From CAVQBC01 sp963848415 (GTDB taxonomy: Bacteria; Actinomycetota; Thermoleophilia; Solirubrobacterales; Solirubrobacteraceae), in NCBI GenBank assembly GCA_963848415.1, contig CAWKDN010000001.1, positions 1,984,001 through 2,048,000 on the forward strand: a DNA stretch of 64,000 bases. Direction: 5' to 3'. Under the pieces are notes generated by a model. That model was given only the letters and a program-made list of their open reading frames with translations. It searched no databases and was not told the DNA's origin. Positions 1-11,881 of this stretch are shown piece after piece. The position numbers and the translations under genes are program-made. Within the stretch, counting starts at the first letter, position 1. Every line of letters begins with the position of its first letter.

Positions 1-886
1 CGGTCCGGGCCAGCTCGTGCGCCGCCGGGCCGAGCGTTGAGAGCCGGTGCAGGACGAAGCGGCGGACGGAGGCCGGGCCGACCGCTCCGATCTCGTCCGC
101 CGCGGCGGCCGAGGGCACGATCCCCGACGCGTCGAGCGCGCCCAGCAGCTCGCGCAGGAACAGGGGGTTGCCGCCGGTCGCCGTGTGGCATGCGTGGCAG
201 AAGGCCTCATCCGCATCCGCGCCCAGGCGTTCCCGCGCGAGCACCGCCGCCGCGGACTCGCTCAGCGGTCGCGGGTACAGCGCGACGGCGGAGGCTCGGG
301 AGGCCATCTGCGCCCACACGGACCCGGGCTCGTCCGCCGGTGGACGCCCGGCGAGGAGCATGGCGATCGGCAGCCCCTCGATGCGTTGCGCCAGGTAGGC
401 CAGGAACCGCAGGGAGTCCTGATCGACCCAGTGGCAGTCGTCGACCAGCACGAGCAGCGGGGCCCGGTCGGCGAGGTGGACCATCAGCCAGTACAGGCTG
501 TGGAGCGCCTCGAAGCCCGCATCTTCGCCCGGCGACCCCTGCTGGTCGTGCTCGAACAGGCGCGCCGCCGGTGCCGCCGCGCCGGCGAAGGGGTCGGCGC
601 CGGACGCGCCGGCGACCATGGGCTCGAGCAGCTGGCGCACCACGCCGAACGCGAACGGCCGCTCGAGCTCGGAGCCCCTCGCCTCCAGCGTGCTCAGGCC
701 GGCCTCCGCGGCCGCCGCCCGCGCCTCGCGGACCAACTCGGTCTTGCCCACGCCGGGCGGTCCCTCGAGCAGGAGCAGGGTTCCCTCGCCGGCCGTGGCC
801 CGGGCCAATCCGTCGCGACACGCGGCAAGCTCTCGCTCCCGCTCGAGCAGAGCTGCGGCCGTTCTGAGCGGCACCCCCGCGACCAT
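1..886 (-). CDS. LuxR-family regulator, N-terminal AAA ATPase part (runs off the left edge)
   Basis: The frame from an ATG at 886 stays open to base 1, so only the first 295 codons are present. A Walker A motif (GPPGVGKTE) lies at about residues 42-50 and a Walker B (LVLVDDCHWVD) near residues 144-152, the pattern of large ATP-binding LuxR regulators (LAL/MalT type), whose C-terminal helix-turn-helix would be outside the window. The product would be a cytoplasmic signal-dependent transcription factor; the DNA-binding domain cannot be confirmed here, so a stand-alone AAA ATPase is possible. Longer open frames on the other strand have no recognisable protein character. Confidence 0.8.
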   Translation of the reverse strand, partial: MVAGVPLRTAAALLERERELAACRDGLARATAGEGTLLLLEGPPGVGKTELVREARAAAAEAGLSTLEARGSELERPFAFGVVRQLLEPMVAGASGADPFAGAAAPAARLFEHDQQGSPGEDAGFEALHSLYWLMVHLADRAPLLVLVDDCHWVDQDSLRFLAYLAQRIEGLPIAMLLAGRPPADEPGSVWAQMASRASAVALYPRPLSESAAAVLARERLGADADEAFCHACHTATGGNPLFLRELLGALDASGIVPSAAAADEIGAVGPASVRRFVLHRLSTLGPAAHELART

Positions 887-931
887 ACACGCGCGGCGCC
901 CGAGGCGAAACTCACGGGATAACCGCGGGGG

Positions 932-1186
932 ATCCTCCCTTGTCCCAGCGACGTCAAGATCGACGACCAGGTCGCGGAGGAGGATCGCGTCGTGACGCGC
1001 TGGCGGGCGACGACCGCCGCACCGGCCGCGCGGGACGGCAGCCGGTTCCCCGGCCGGGTGCCGTGGTGCGCCGGCATCTCGATCGTCCGGCTCCTGGCCG
1101 GCAAGCAGGTCGACTCCTACACCGAGTACTCGATCCCGGGCCCGATCCCCACGCCCGCCGCGGAGACCGAGCCGACCCGGCGTTGA
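932..1186 (+). pseudogene. 5'-truncated SnoaL-like ester cyclase remnant
   Basis: The frame ending with TGA at 1184-1186 translates to a stretch (IDDQVAEEDRVVTRWRAT, then GISIVRLLAGKQVDSYTEYS) that matches the C-terminal half of SnoaL-like polyketide cyclase/ester cyclase proteins: the strand following the dimer helix, then the conserved 'G-I-S-I-x-R' strand. The normal first 60-70 residues are missing, because an in-frame TAA lies at 920-922 and only a GTG at 992 could start. Between the two conserved blocks the usual residues around the substrate pocket are scrambled or shortened. I read it as a decayed fragment, possibly still translated from GTG 992 as 64 residues. Confidence 0.55.
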
Positions 1187-1218
1187 CCGCGGCTCGTGTG
1201 CCGAGCCGGCCGGGCGTG

Positions 1219-2496
1219 CTAGCGGCGGGCGCGGACCAGCACGGTCCGGCTCGTCCCGGCGACGTGCGCGCCGCCGTCGCGGGCGAGCACGCGGACCTGG
1301 TAGCGGGCGGCGCGCCGCCCCGGTGACGGGCGCCGGACGCTGAAGCGGTAGCGCGATCGGTCGCCGCTCGCCGCGCGCAGTCCGGCGCGGTCGACGGTGA
1401 CCCAGCGCCCCGACCGCGAGCGCTTGCGCAGCGACGCCCGCCCGGCCGGGGCGGCCGGCCAGACCGAGCCCTCGATGCGCGTCCGCCGGGTACCGCGGCG
1501 GCGCGTTCGCACGCCGACCTTGACCTCGACGGGCACCGTCAGGACCGGGCTGCTCAGCGGCGTGCCGGTGCGGGTGAGCACCCGCACGCGGCTGGTGACC
1601 CGTAGGCCGGGAAGGCCGAGCGCGAACGTCCCGCGCGAGCCCGCGCGCACCGTGGCGCCGACCTGGCCGAACGGGGCGGTGAAGGGGAAGGGCTGGACCT
1701 CGAGCGCGACCGGCGTGCCGGGGCTGGCGGCGCCCTGGACGGCGCCGGAGGCGGTCAGCGCCTGGCCCCACTCCGGGCGCGCCGGGTCGACCGAGAGGGT
1801 CACGCCGGTGATCCCCCGCGGCGTCGTGAACGCGCGGTTGGCGCCGCGCGTGGTGCCGGCGGCGTTGGCGGCCACCACGCGATACTGGTAGCGGGTGTTG
1901 GGCGCGAGGCCGGTGACCGGCGCGCTGACCGCCACGCCGCGGCTGCCGGCGCCGGCGCTCGCGGCCGGCGTCGACGCGCCGTAGCGCGTAGTGCGCCCGT
2001 ACTCGAACCGGTAGCTGGTCGCGGCGCGGTTGGGGTTGACCGTCGCGGTCAGCGTGGCGCCCGTCGGCACGAGGCTGCGCACGCCGCCGGTCGAGACGCC
2101 GGGCGGGCGCGGGTTGACGGGCGGCGCGGCGGTCCGGAAGCTGCGGTCGCTGCCGCGCGCCTCGCCGGCGGCGTTGCGGACGACGAGCCGGTAGTGGTAG
2201 CGCGTCGCGGCGGTCAGCCCGCTCAGCGCCGCCTGCACGGGTACGGCGGCGTCGCCGCCGCCGGCCGCGATGTCCGGCGTGCGCAGGCCGTAGGACGTGC
2301 TCGTCCCGTACTCGAAGAAGGCGACCGTCTCCCCGCCGTTGGGATCGGCGGTGCCGGTCAGCCGGGCGGTGGTCTGGGCGACGGCCTGGGCGGACCCGGT
2401 CGTGGCGGTGGGCGGGGCCACCTGCGCGGTCGCGCTCCCGGGGCCGAGCAGGGCGAGGGCGAGGACGGCGAGGGCGAGGGTGAGGGCACTGCGCAC
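1219..2496 (-). CDS. Secreted protein with two fibronectin-III-like domains
   Basis: A 425-residue protein with a typical Sec signal peptide (cleavage likely after GSATA, about residue 24). Two repeated beta-sandwich units follow, at roughly residues 30-120 and 130-225. Each has the pattern 'T-x-P-N/D...FEYG-T-T-x-YG...L-x-x-x-T-x-YHYR-x-V-x-x-N', typical of extracellular fibronectin-like repeats in actinobacteria. The C-terminal 200 residues are Arg-rich and also look beta-structured. No catalytic motif is visible, so it is probably a surface or matrix protein. It is divergent from treZ across about 90 bp, which must hold both promoters. Confidence 0.8.
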   Translation of the reverse strand: MRSALTLALAVLALALLGPGSATAQVAPPTATTGSAQAVAQTTARLTGTADPNGGETVAFFEYGTSTSYGLRTPDIAAGGGDAAVPVQAALSGLTAATRYHYRLVVRNAAGEARGSDRSFRTAAPPVNPRPPGVSTGGVRSLVPTGATLTATVNPNRAATSYRFEYGRTTRYGASTPAASAGAGSRGVAVSAPVTGLAPNTRYQYRVVAANAAGTTRGANRAFTTPRGITGVTLSVDPARPEWGQALTASGAVQGAASPGTPVALEVQPFPFTAPFGQVGATVRAGSRGTFALGLPGLRVTSRVRVLTRTGTPLSSPVLTVPVEVKVGVRTRRRGTRRTRIEGSVWPAAPAGRASLRKRSRSGRWVTVDRAGLRAASGDRSRYRFSVRRPSPGRRAARYQVRVLARDGGAHVAGTSRTVLVRARR

Positions 2497-2589
2497 GCCG
2501 ACTGAACAACACCGGCATCGGAAAGGTGCGGTCCCTCACACTGGCCGGGGCACTAGCGCCGCCCCTCCACGGGTAGGTTGCCACGGCTC

Positions 2590-4322
2590 ATGACCGGAGA
2601 CGACTACCCGTGGGAGCGCCCGCTCGGCGCCCGCCCCGGCCCGGACGGGACGACGACGTTCCGCGTCTGGGCCCCTACGCCCGGCGCCCTGGCGCTGCGC
2701 GTGGGCGACGCCGAGCATCCGCTCGCGGACGCCGGCCACGGCGTCTTCGAGGCCAAGGCCGCCGCCGCCCACGGCGACGACTACGTCTTCGCGCTCGACG
2801 GCCACGAGCTGCCCGATCCGGCCACCCGCTGGCAGCCCGAGGGGCTGCGCGGCCGCTCGCGCGTGCTCGACCCGGCGCGCCTGACATGGAGTGACGACGG
2901 CTGGACCGGCGTCCCGCTCGCCGAGCTCGTCGTCTATGAGCTGCACGTGGGGGCGTTCACGGCCGGTGGCACCTTCGCGGCGGCGATCGAGCACTTCCCC
3001 GCCCTGCGCGAGCTCGGCGTCACCGCGATCGAGCTGATGCCCGTCGCCGAGTTCCCCGGCCGCCACGGCTGGGGCTACGACGGCGTCTACCTGTCGGCCG
3101 CGCACTCCACCTACGGCGGCCCCGAGGGCCTCGCCCGGCTCGTCGACGCGGCCCACGCCGCCGGCCTCGCCGTGCTGCTCGACGTGGTCTACAACCACGT
3201 CGGCGCCTCCGGCGCGCAGGCGCTGGAGGCCTTCGGTCCCTACTTCACGGCCAGGCACGAGACGGTCTGGGGGCGCGGCATGAACTACGACGACGCCGAC
3301 TGCGACCCGGTGCGCGAGTGGGTGCTGCAGAGCGCCGAGCAGTGGATCGCCGACTTCCACCTCGACGGGCTGCGCCTGGACGCGGTCCACGCGATCCCCG
3401 ACTCGAGCGCCGAGCACCTGGTGGCCGCGCTCAGCCGCCGCGTGCACGCCGCGGGCGCGGCGGCCGGGCGCCACGTGCACGTGATCGCCGAGAGCGGCCT
3501 CAACGACCCGAAGGTCATCCGCCCGCCCGCGCTCGGCGGCTGGGGCTGCGACGCGGCCTGGGGCGACGACTTCCACCACCCGCTGCGGGCGCTGAGCACC
3601 GGCGACACCGAGGGCTGGTACGCCGAGTTCGACTCGCTCGCCGCGCTGGCGAAGGCCTTCCACCGCCCGCACGTCCACGACGGCACCTACTCGAGCTTCC
3701 GCCGCCGCCGCTTCGGCGCGCCCGCCGAGGACCGCGCGCCGCAGCAGTTCGTGGTCTTCTCCACCAACCACGACCAGACCGGCAATCGCGCCTTCGGCGA
3801 CCGCCCGCCGGACGCGGCGCGGCCGCTGATGGCCTTCTGCACGCTGCTCGCGCCCTTCACCCCCATGCTGTTCATGGGCGAGGAGTACGGCGAGCGTGCG
3901 CCCTTTCAGTTCTTCTGCGACCACATCGACGAGGAGATCGCCGACGCGACCCGCGAGGGCCGCCGGCGCGAGTTCGCCGCCTTCGCCTCGTTCGGTGAGG
4001 AGATCCCCGATCCCCAGGACCCGGAGACCTTCATGCGCTCCAAGCTGACCCGCGAGGGCGACCCCGCCCTCCTGGACCTGCACGCCCGGCTGCTCGACGC
4101 CCGCCGGTCGCTGCCGCCCGCCGAGGCCGACGCGGTCGACTACGACGAGCACGCCGGCTGGCTGCGCGTGCGCCGCGGCGCCCACCAGCTGCTGGCGAAC
4201 TTCTCCGAGCGGCGCGTGCACGTGCCGGTCGACCGCGCGGTGGGGATCGAGCTCGCCACCCATCCGGCGACCGTCGAGCCCGGCCACGTCGTGCTGGCGC
4301 CGCTGTCCGGGGCGCTGGTCCG

Positions 4323-4326
<4 letters not shown>
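2590..4326 (+). CDS. treZ: Malto-oligosyltrehalose trehalohydrolase
   Basis: The enzyme releases trehalose from the maltooligosyl-trehalose made by TreY, the last step of the TreXYZ route from glycogen. The 578-residue protein has an N-terminal carbohydrate-binding sandwich (about residues 1-95) and a GH13 barrel. The catalytic triad is visible as Asp264 in DGLRLDAVHAI, Glu301 in VIAESGLNDP and Asp395 in STNHDQTGN. The ATG at 2590 is preferred over a TTG four codons upstream, because it gives the usual N-terminus. Its stop overlaps the start of the next gene (ATGA), which supports translational coupling and one transcript for all three genes. Confidence 0.95.
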
Positions 4327-6467
<2,141 letters not shown>

Positions 6468-6468
6468 C

Positions 6469-8586
6469 GTGACGGCGCCGCTGCGCGCCACCTACCGCCT
6501 GCAGCTCGGCCCCGGGCTCGGGTTCGCCGAGGCCGAGGCGCTGGTCGGATACCTGCACGACCTCGGCGTCTCCCATCTCTACCTGTCGCCGTCCTTCCAG
6601 GCCCGCGAGGGCTCCACGCACGGCTACGACGTGGTCGACCCGACGCGGATCTCCGCGGAGCTCGGGGGCGAGGCGGCCTTCGAGGCGCTCGTGCGCGCGG
6701 CGCGCGAGGCGGGCCTAGGGATCGTACTGGACATCGTCCCGAACCACATGGCGACCGACGACGCCAATCCCTACTGGGCCGACCCCGCCCGGCGCGCGCG
6801 CTTCTTCGACCTCGACGAGGAGACGGGCCGCCACCGGCGCTTCTTCGACATCGACCACCTGGCCGCCGTGCGCCAGGAGGATCCGGCCGTCTTCGAGGAG
6901 ACGCATCGCCTGGCGCTCGCGCTGGTGGCCGACGGCAAGGTCGACGGGCTGCGCATCGACCATCCCGACGGCCTCGCCGACCCGGCGGGCTACCTGCGGC
7001 GCCTGCGCGAAGCGGGCGTGGACCACGTGTGGGTGGAGAAGATCCTCGACCCGGACGAGCGTCTGCGCGAGTGGCCGGTGGAGGGGACGGTCGGCTACGA
7101 GTTCCTCAACGACGCGGCCGCACTGTTCGTCGACCCGGCCGGCGAGGCGCCGCTGACCGCCCTGTGGGCCGAAGTCTCCGGCGACCCGCGGCCGTTCGCG
7201 GCGTGGGCGTTCGACGCGAAGTACGAGCAGGCGACGACGACCTTCGCGCCCGAGATCGAGCGCCTGACGCGCGAGGCGCCACGGGTGGTGCACGCGCTCG
7301 AGCGCTCGCTGGCGCTCTTTCCGGTCTACCGCAGCTACGTCGAGCCGTGGTCGGGGCTGGTGACCGACGCCGACCGCGAGGCCGTCGCCGAGGCGCAGAT
7401 GCCCGAGTCCCACGCCCGCGCGCTGCTGCTCGAGGAGCGCGGCTGGGACGCGTTCGTCACCCGCTTTCAGCAGACCTCGCCGCCGGTCATGGCCAAGGGC
7501 GTCGAGGACACCGCCTTCTACCGCTACCTGCGCCTGCTGGCGCTCAACGACGTGGGCGGCGACCCGGCCCGCTTCGGGCTGAGCGTCGCGGGCTTCCACG
7601 CCGCCAACGCCGAGCGGGCGGCGCGCTTCCCGCGCAGTCTGCTGGTCACCCAGACCCACGACACCAAGCGCTCGGGCGACGTCCGCGCGCGGATCGGCGC
7701 GCTGGCCTCGATGCCGGAGGCGTGGGCCGCGCGCGTGCACCGCTGGTTCGCGGCCTGCGCCGAGCTCGTGTCCGACGGCGCGCCCGACCGCGTCGAGCAG
7801 TACCTGATCTTCCAGACGCTGGTGGGCGCGTGGCCGATCGACGCCGACCGGCTCGTCGCCTACCTGGAGAAGGCGCTGCGCGAGGCCAAGCGCAACACCA
7901 CCTGGGTCGAGCAGGACACCGGCTACGAGGAGCGGGTGTTCGGCTTCTGCCGCGCGCTCTACGCCCACCGGCCCTTCCTCGACGACTTCGAGCCGTTCGC
8001 GGCCGAGCTGGCGACGGCGGGCGAGCGCGCGGCGCTCGGCCAGCTGCTGCTCAAGCTCACCGTCCCCGGCGTGCCCGACGTCTACCAGGGCGACGAGCTG
8101 CTCTCGCTCTCGCTCGTGGACCCGGACAACCGCCGCCCGGTCGACTGGGAGCTGCGCCGGCGGCTGCTCGACGAGGTCGCCCGCGGCGCGCCCGCGCGGG
8201 CGCAGACGCGCAAGCCGGGGCTGATCAAGCGCGCGCTGATCATGCGCGCCCGCCGGCCCGAGGCCTTCGAAGCGGGCGCCTATTCGCCGCTGGAGGCCGG
8301 GCCGGACGTGTGCGCGTTCACGCGCGGGGACGCCGAGGTGCTGGTCATCGTCATGGTGCGCCCGGCGAGCGCGGCGACCGTCGACGTGCCCGAGGGGACG
8401 TGGCGCGACGTCCTGGGCGGTAGCGAGCGCGTGCTCGGCGGCCCGGCGCGCGTGGGCGAGCTGGTCGACGACCACGGCCTGGCGCTGCTCGAGCGGGTCG
8501 AGCGAGCAGAGGCCGCCCTCGAGGGCGCCGGCAGGAGCCGCTCGGCTGCCGACCTGGTGCTGGACGATCGCGAGCGGCGCGACTGA
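6469..8586 (+). CDS. treY: Maltooligosyl trehalose synthase
   Basis: TreY isomerises the reducing-end alpha-1,4 bond of a maltodextrin to the alpha,alpha-1,1 bond of trehalose. The 705-residue GH13 protein begins with the family-typical TYRLQL block (residues 8-13). It keeps the catalytic residues Asp164 (VDGLRIDHPDG), Glu190 (VWVEKIL) and Asp398 (TQTHDTKRSGD). The start is GTG, one base after the treX stop, indicating coupled translation. A long GC-rich inverted repeat follows the stop and probably ends the operon. Length and motifs are all normal for the family. Confidence 0.95.
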   Translation: MTAPLRATYRLQLGPGLGFAEAEALVGYLHDLGVSHLYLSPSFQAREGSTHGYDVVDPTRISAELGGEAAFEALVRAAREAGLGIVLDIVPNHMATDDANPYWADPARRARFFDLDEETGRHRRFFDIDHLAAVRQEDPAVFEETHRLALALVADGKVDGLRIDHPDGLADPAGYLRRLREAGVDHVWVEKILDPDERLREWPVEGTVGYEFLNDAAALFVDPAGEAPLTALWAEVSGDPRPFAAWAFDAKYEQATTTFAPEIERLTREAPRVVHALERSLALFPVYRSYVEPWSGLVTDADREAVAEAQMPESHARALLLEERGWDAFVTRFQQTSPPVMAKGVEDTAFYRYLRLLALNDVGGDPARFGLSVAGFHAANAERAARFPRSLLVTQTHDTKRSGDVRARIGALASMPEAWAARVHRWFAACAELVSDGAPDRVEQYLIFQTLVGAWPIDADRLVAYLEKALREAKRNTTWVEQDTGYEERVFGFCRALYAHRPFLDDFEPFAAELATAGERAALGQLLLKLTVPGVPDVYQGDELLSLSLVDPDNRRPVDWELRRRLLDEVARGAPARAQTRKPGLIKRALIMRARRPEAFEAGAYSPLEAGPDVCAFTRGDAEVLVIVMVRPASAATVDVPEGTWRDVLGGSERVLGGPARVGELVDDHGLALLERVERAEAALEGAGRSRSAADLVLDDRERRD

Positions 8587-8597
8587 CCGGACGCCCT

Positions 8598-8640
8598 CGG
8601 TGCGCGCGACCGGCTGGGCGGCCCCGAGGTGCGCGCACCG
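8598..8640 (+). terminator. Probable terminator after the tre operon
   Basis: A perfect 10-bp inverted repeat (CGGTGCGCGC at 8598-8607, GCGCGCACCG at 8631-8640) begins 11 bases after the treY stop. The 23-base loop is itself GC-rich. There is no T run, as is common for actinobacterial terminators. Confidence 0.55.
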
Positions 8641-8769
8641 GAGGCGCTGGCCTAACTGGTCTCATCTATCGGGCCGAAAGTGGAGCTTCCAACGGTGCCA
8701 GCGGTGGCCCAAGCTGCTGTGCATGCTCACGATCAACCCTTCCGCCGCCGGACGATGACCACGGACTAG

Positions 8770-9498
8770 ATGACCCGGCTGGGCGACGTCGAGACCTGGT
8801 GGGACGTGCACGGCGCGGGCGACCCGCTGGTGCTGCTGCATCCCGGCGGCGCCGACTCGCGCGCCTACGACCTCAACCTGGACGGCCTGGCGGCCGCGTT
8901 CAGGACGTATCGGTTCGACCGTCGCGGCCAGGGCCGCACGCCCGACGTCGGCGGCCCGATCACCTTCGCCGACATGACCGACGACACGATCGCGTTCATC
9001 GAGACGGTCGTCGGCGAGCCCGTCCACCTGCTCGGGCATTCGATCGGGGCGCCCGTCGGCCTGCTGGTCGCCTTCAAGCGGCCCGACCTGGTCCGCGGTC
9101 TGGTCTTCTCCGAGGGCGTCTTCCACTACGAGGGCTGGCTGCCCGGTGTACTCGATCCGCTGCCGCCGGACGTGCTCGGGTTCCTCGGCGGCCTGTACGG
9201 CGAGGTCTCGCCGCACGGTGGCGAGCACTGGCCCGGGGTCTGGGCCAGGCTGGACCACGAGCACCACCGGGCTCCGGCGCTGACCACCGCGGACCTGGCG
9301 GCGATCACCCCGCCGAGCCTGCTGATGTTCGCCGACAACGAGGGCGAGGTGGAGGTCGAGCACATCCACGCGCTGCACCGGGCGTTGCCGCACGCCCAGC
9401 TCGCGATCGTCCCCGGCACCGGACACGGCCTGCTGGCCGACAAGCCCGACCTGTGCAACCGGATGATCGTCGAGTTCCTCCAGGCAGTGCCCGTATGA
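8770..9498 (+). CDS. Alpha/beta hydrolase
   Basis: A 242-residue alpha/beta-hydrolase-fold protein. The nucleophile elbow is GHSIG with Ser91, the oxyanion-hole strand is VLLHPGG, and the catalytic His is His219 in GTGHGLL; the acid is probably the Asp in FADNEGE. No signal peptide or membrane segment is seen, so it is cytoplasmic. Substrate cannot be told from the sequence. It overlaps the following DUF899 gene by ATGA, so the two are probably co-transcribed, followed 30 bp later by a MocR-type regulator. The 180 bases before it hold the tre terminator and no gene I can recognise. Confidence 0.85.
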   Translation: MTRLGDVETWWDVHGAGDPLVLLHPGGADSRAYDLNLDGLAAAFRTYRFDRRGQGRTPDVGGPITFADMTDDTIAFIETVVGEPVHLLGHSIGAPVGLLVAFKRPDLVRGLVFSEGVFHYEGWLPGVLDPLPPDVLGFLGGLYGEVSPHGGEHWPGVWARLDHEHHRAPALTTADLAAITPPSLLMFADNEGEVEVEHIHALHRALPHAQLAIVPGTGHGLLADKPDLCNRMIVEFLQAVPV

Positions 9499-10205
9499 TC
9501 ACCGGCACGCGCGAGGATTGGCTCGAGGCGCGTCGCGCGCTGCTGGACCGCGAGAAGCAGCTGACCCGCCTCGGCGACGAGCTGGCAGCGGCCCGGCGCG
9601 CGCTGCCGTGGGTCCGCGTCGAGAAGCCCTACGCCTTCGACACGGACAACGGGCCCACTCCGCTGGCCGGGCTGTTCGACGGGCGCTCGCAGCTGCTCGT
9701 CTACCACTTCATGCACGGTCCCGGCAGCCCGGACGGGTGCTCGGGCTGCTCGTTCGCGGCCGACAGCTACGACGGGTCCGTCGCGCATCTCAACGCGCAC
9801 GACGTCACGTTCGTACTCGCGTCGCGCTCACCGCTCGCGACGCTCAACGCCTACAAGCGGCGGATGAGGTGGACCATCCCATGGGTGTCCTCCGGGCGCT
9901 CGGACTTCGATCGCGACTTCGGCGCCTGGACCGAGCAGGATCGGCGGGACGGGACCGGGTTCAACTTCGGCACGCCTGCGGGTGCGGCGATCGATCTGCG
10001 CCGCAACGAGCTGATGGGGCTGAGCGCCTTTGCGCTCGAGGCTGGGGCCGTCTACCACACCTACAGCGCCTACGACCGCGGCACGGAGGCGCTGATCGCC
10101 ACCTGGCAGCTGCTCGACCGCGCGCCGCGCGGCCGGGAGGACGACCGGTTCGGAGACTTCCCGCGCCGGCACGACGAGTACCCGGAACGGGAGGGCGCGG
10201 CCTGA
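9495..10205 (+). CDS. DUF899 (thioredoxin-like) family protein
   Basis: A 236-residue protein matching the DUF899 family of thioredoxin-fold proteins. Diagnostic features are the CxxC at Cys82-Cys85 (DGCSGCSF), the preceding HFMHGP block and the later FNFGTP and YHTYSAYDRG blocks. The family is predicted to be redox-active or to bind a metal, but no reaction is established. The ATG overlaps the hydrolase stop codon. No export signal is present. Family assignment is confident; role is unknown. Confidence 0.85.
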   Translation: MITGTREDWLEARRALLDREKQLTRLGDELAAARRALPWVRVEKPYAFDTDNGPTPLAGLFDGRSQLLVYHFMHGPGSPDGCSGCSFAADSYDGSVAHLNAHDVTFVLASRSPLATLNAYKRRMRWTIPWVSSGRSDFDRDFGAWTEQDRRDGTGFNFGTPAGAAIDLRRNELMGLSAFALEAGAVYHTYSAYDRGTEALIATWQLLDRAPRGREDDRFGDFPRRHDEYPEREGAA

Positions 10206-10235
10206 CGCGGCGCGGCTCAGGGAGGATGCAGGCGC

Positions 10236-11633
10236 GTGTCCGAGCCGAGCCGCCCGATCGAACTGCTGCTGAGGGTCAGCCGCGACGGCCCGGGCACGCT
10301 CGGCGCCCAGATCGAGGTCCAGCTCCGCCGTGCGATCCGCTCGGGCGGCTTGCGCGCCGGCGCGCAGGTGCCCTCCACCCGCGACCTTGCGCGACAGCTC
10401 GGCGTGTCGCGCCGGATCACGGTCGACGCCTACGCCCAGCTCGCCGCCGAGGGCTACCTGCAGCTGCGCCAGGGGGCGCGGCCGCGCGTCACCGCGGGCG
10501 CCGCAGCGGGTGCGCCCCCGGCGCGTCTGCCGGCCGCCGGTCCGTCCCCGCGCTTCGACCTTCGGCCGAGCCGGCCCGACGTCTCGGCCTTCCCGCGCAG
10601 CCTGTGGCTCCGGTGCCTCCGCCATGCGGTGCAGTCCATGACCGACGACGACCTGGCCTACGGCGATCCGTGCGGCGTCGAGCCACTGCGCACCGCGCTC
10701 GCCGAGCAGCTCGGCCGCGTGCGCGGCGTCGTCGCCGAGCCCGCCGGCGTCGTGGTCACCAGCGGCTACCTGCAGGGGCTCGGGCTGGTCTGTCAGGCGC
10801 TCGCGGCGCGCGGCGCGCGCCGGCTCGCGCTCGAGGATCCCTGCAGCCCGGAGGAGCCGCTGATCGCCGCTCGCGCGGGCCTTGAGCCGGTGTCGATCCC
10901 GGTCGACGCCGGCGGGATCGACGTCGGCGCGCTCGCCCGGGCGGACGCCGACGCGGTCGTGCTCACCCCGGCCCACCAGCACCCGACCGGCGTCGTGCTC
11001 GCCCCGGAGCGGCGTACCGCGCTGCTGGCCTGGCTGCGCGATCGCGACGCCATCGCGATCGAGGACGACTACGACGCCGAGTTCCGCTACGACCGCGCTG
11101 CGGTCGGGGCGGTGCAGGGCCTCGACCCCGACCGGGTCGTCTACGCCGGCACGGCGAGCAAGGTGCTCGCGCCCGCGCTGCGGATCGGTTGGCTGGTCGT
11201 GCCACCCGGGCTCTTCGACGCGGTCCGCGGCGAGAAGCTGATCGCCGACCAGGGCACCGCGCGCATCGAGCAGCACGCGTTCGCCGCCTTCCTGGCGCGC
11301 GGGAACCTCGATCGCCACCTGCGCCGGATGCGCGGCGAGTACCGGGCGCGGCGGGACGCGCTCGTCGAGGCGCTCGGCGCCGAGCTGCCCGGCGCGATGG
11401 TGCGCGGCATCGCCGCCGGCCTGCACGTCACCGCCGAGCTGCCCGCGGGCGACGATCCCGCAGCGATCGCGACCGAGGCATCCAAGCGCCGCATCGCCCA
11501 CTACACCTTGGCCGACTACCACTCGCCGCGCGCCCGCGCCCCGGTGCTGTTCCTCGGCTACGGGCAGCTGCCGGTCCCCGCCATCCGCGCCGGGGTGCGC
11601 GAGCTCGCCGCTGCCGTCGCCGCGGTTCGCTAG
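10236..11633 (+). CDS. MocR/PdxR-type regulator (GntR wHTH fused to aminotransferase domain)
   Basis: A 465-residue chimera. Residues 10-85 form a GntR-type winged helix (STRDLARQLGVSR...VDAYAQLAAEGYL) and residues 105-465 a fold-type I aminotransferase domain. The PLP-binding Lys is Lys309 in GTASKVLAPALRIGW, and the EDDYDAEFRYD block that holds the PLP ring is intact. Such proteins usually sense PLP or an amino-acid adduct and control an adjacent operon; the target here could be the hydrolase/DUF899 pair. The start is GTG, with a GGGAGG about 8 bases upstream. The stop overlaps the convergent Lrp remnant by 4 bases. Confidence 0.88.
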   Translation: MSEPSRPIELLLRVSRDGPGTLGAQIEVQLRRAIRSGGLRAGAQVPSTRDLARQLGVSRRITVDAYAQLAAEGYLQLRQGARPRVTAGAAAGAPPARLPAAGPSPRFDLRPSRPDVSAFPRSLWLRCLRHAVQSMTDDDLAYGDPCGVEPLRTALAEQLGRVRGVVAEPAGVVVTSGYLQGLGLVCQALAARGARRLALEDPCSPEEPLIAARAGLEPVSIPVDAGGIDVGALARADADAVVLTPAHQHPTGVVLAPERRTALLAWLRDRDAIAIEDDYDAEFRYDRAAVGAVQGLDPDRVVYAGTASKVLAPALRIGWLVVPPGLFDAVRGEKLIADQGTARIEQHAFAAFLARGNLDRHLRRMRGEYRARRDALVEALGAELPGAMVRGIAAGLHVTAELPAGDDPAAIATEASKRRIAHYTLADYHSPRARAPVLFLGYGQLPVPAIRAGVRELAAAVAAVR

Positions 11634-11881
11634 GCCAGCGGCACCCGCCCGCCGGCCTTGACCGTCTTCATCGTGAACTGCGAGTTCACGCGCGCGAGCC
11701 CCGGCAGCTCGGCGAGCTGGGTCATGTAGAAGGCCTCGTAGGCGTTGGCGTCGGCCACCGCGACGCGGACGATGTAGTCGGGGACGCCGAACATGCGGCG
11801 GCACTCGATCACCGGATCCATCTTGGCGATGCGCTCCTCGAAGGCCTCGACCGTTGCGCGGTCCTTGAGCATCAGCTCCAC
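11630..11881 (-). pseudogene. Lrp/AsnC regulator lacking its DNA-binding half
   Basis: The 83 codons encode only the ligand-binding (RAM) domain of an Lrp/AsnC regulator: RATVEAFEERIAKMDPVIECRRMFG, then DYIVRVAVADANAYEAF and the terminal FTMKTVK. Full-length proteins have about 70 more residues with a helix-turn-helix before this point. Here the open frame begins with a GTG at 11881, exactly where sequence belonging to azlC on the other strand begins. I infer that a deletion removed the 5' part of this gene. A stand-alone RAM-domain protein translated from GTG is possible, but the neighbouring truncation argues against it. Confidence 0.65.
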
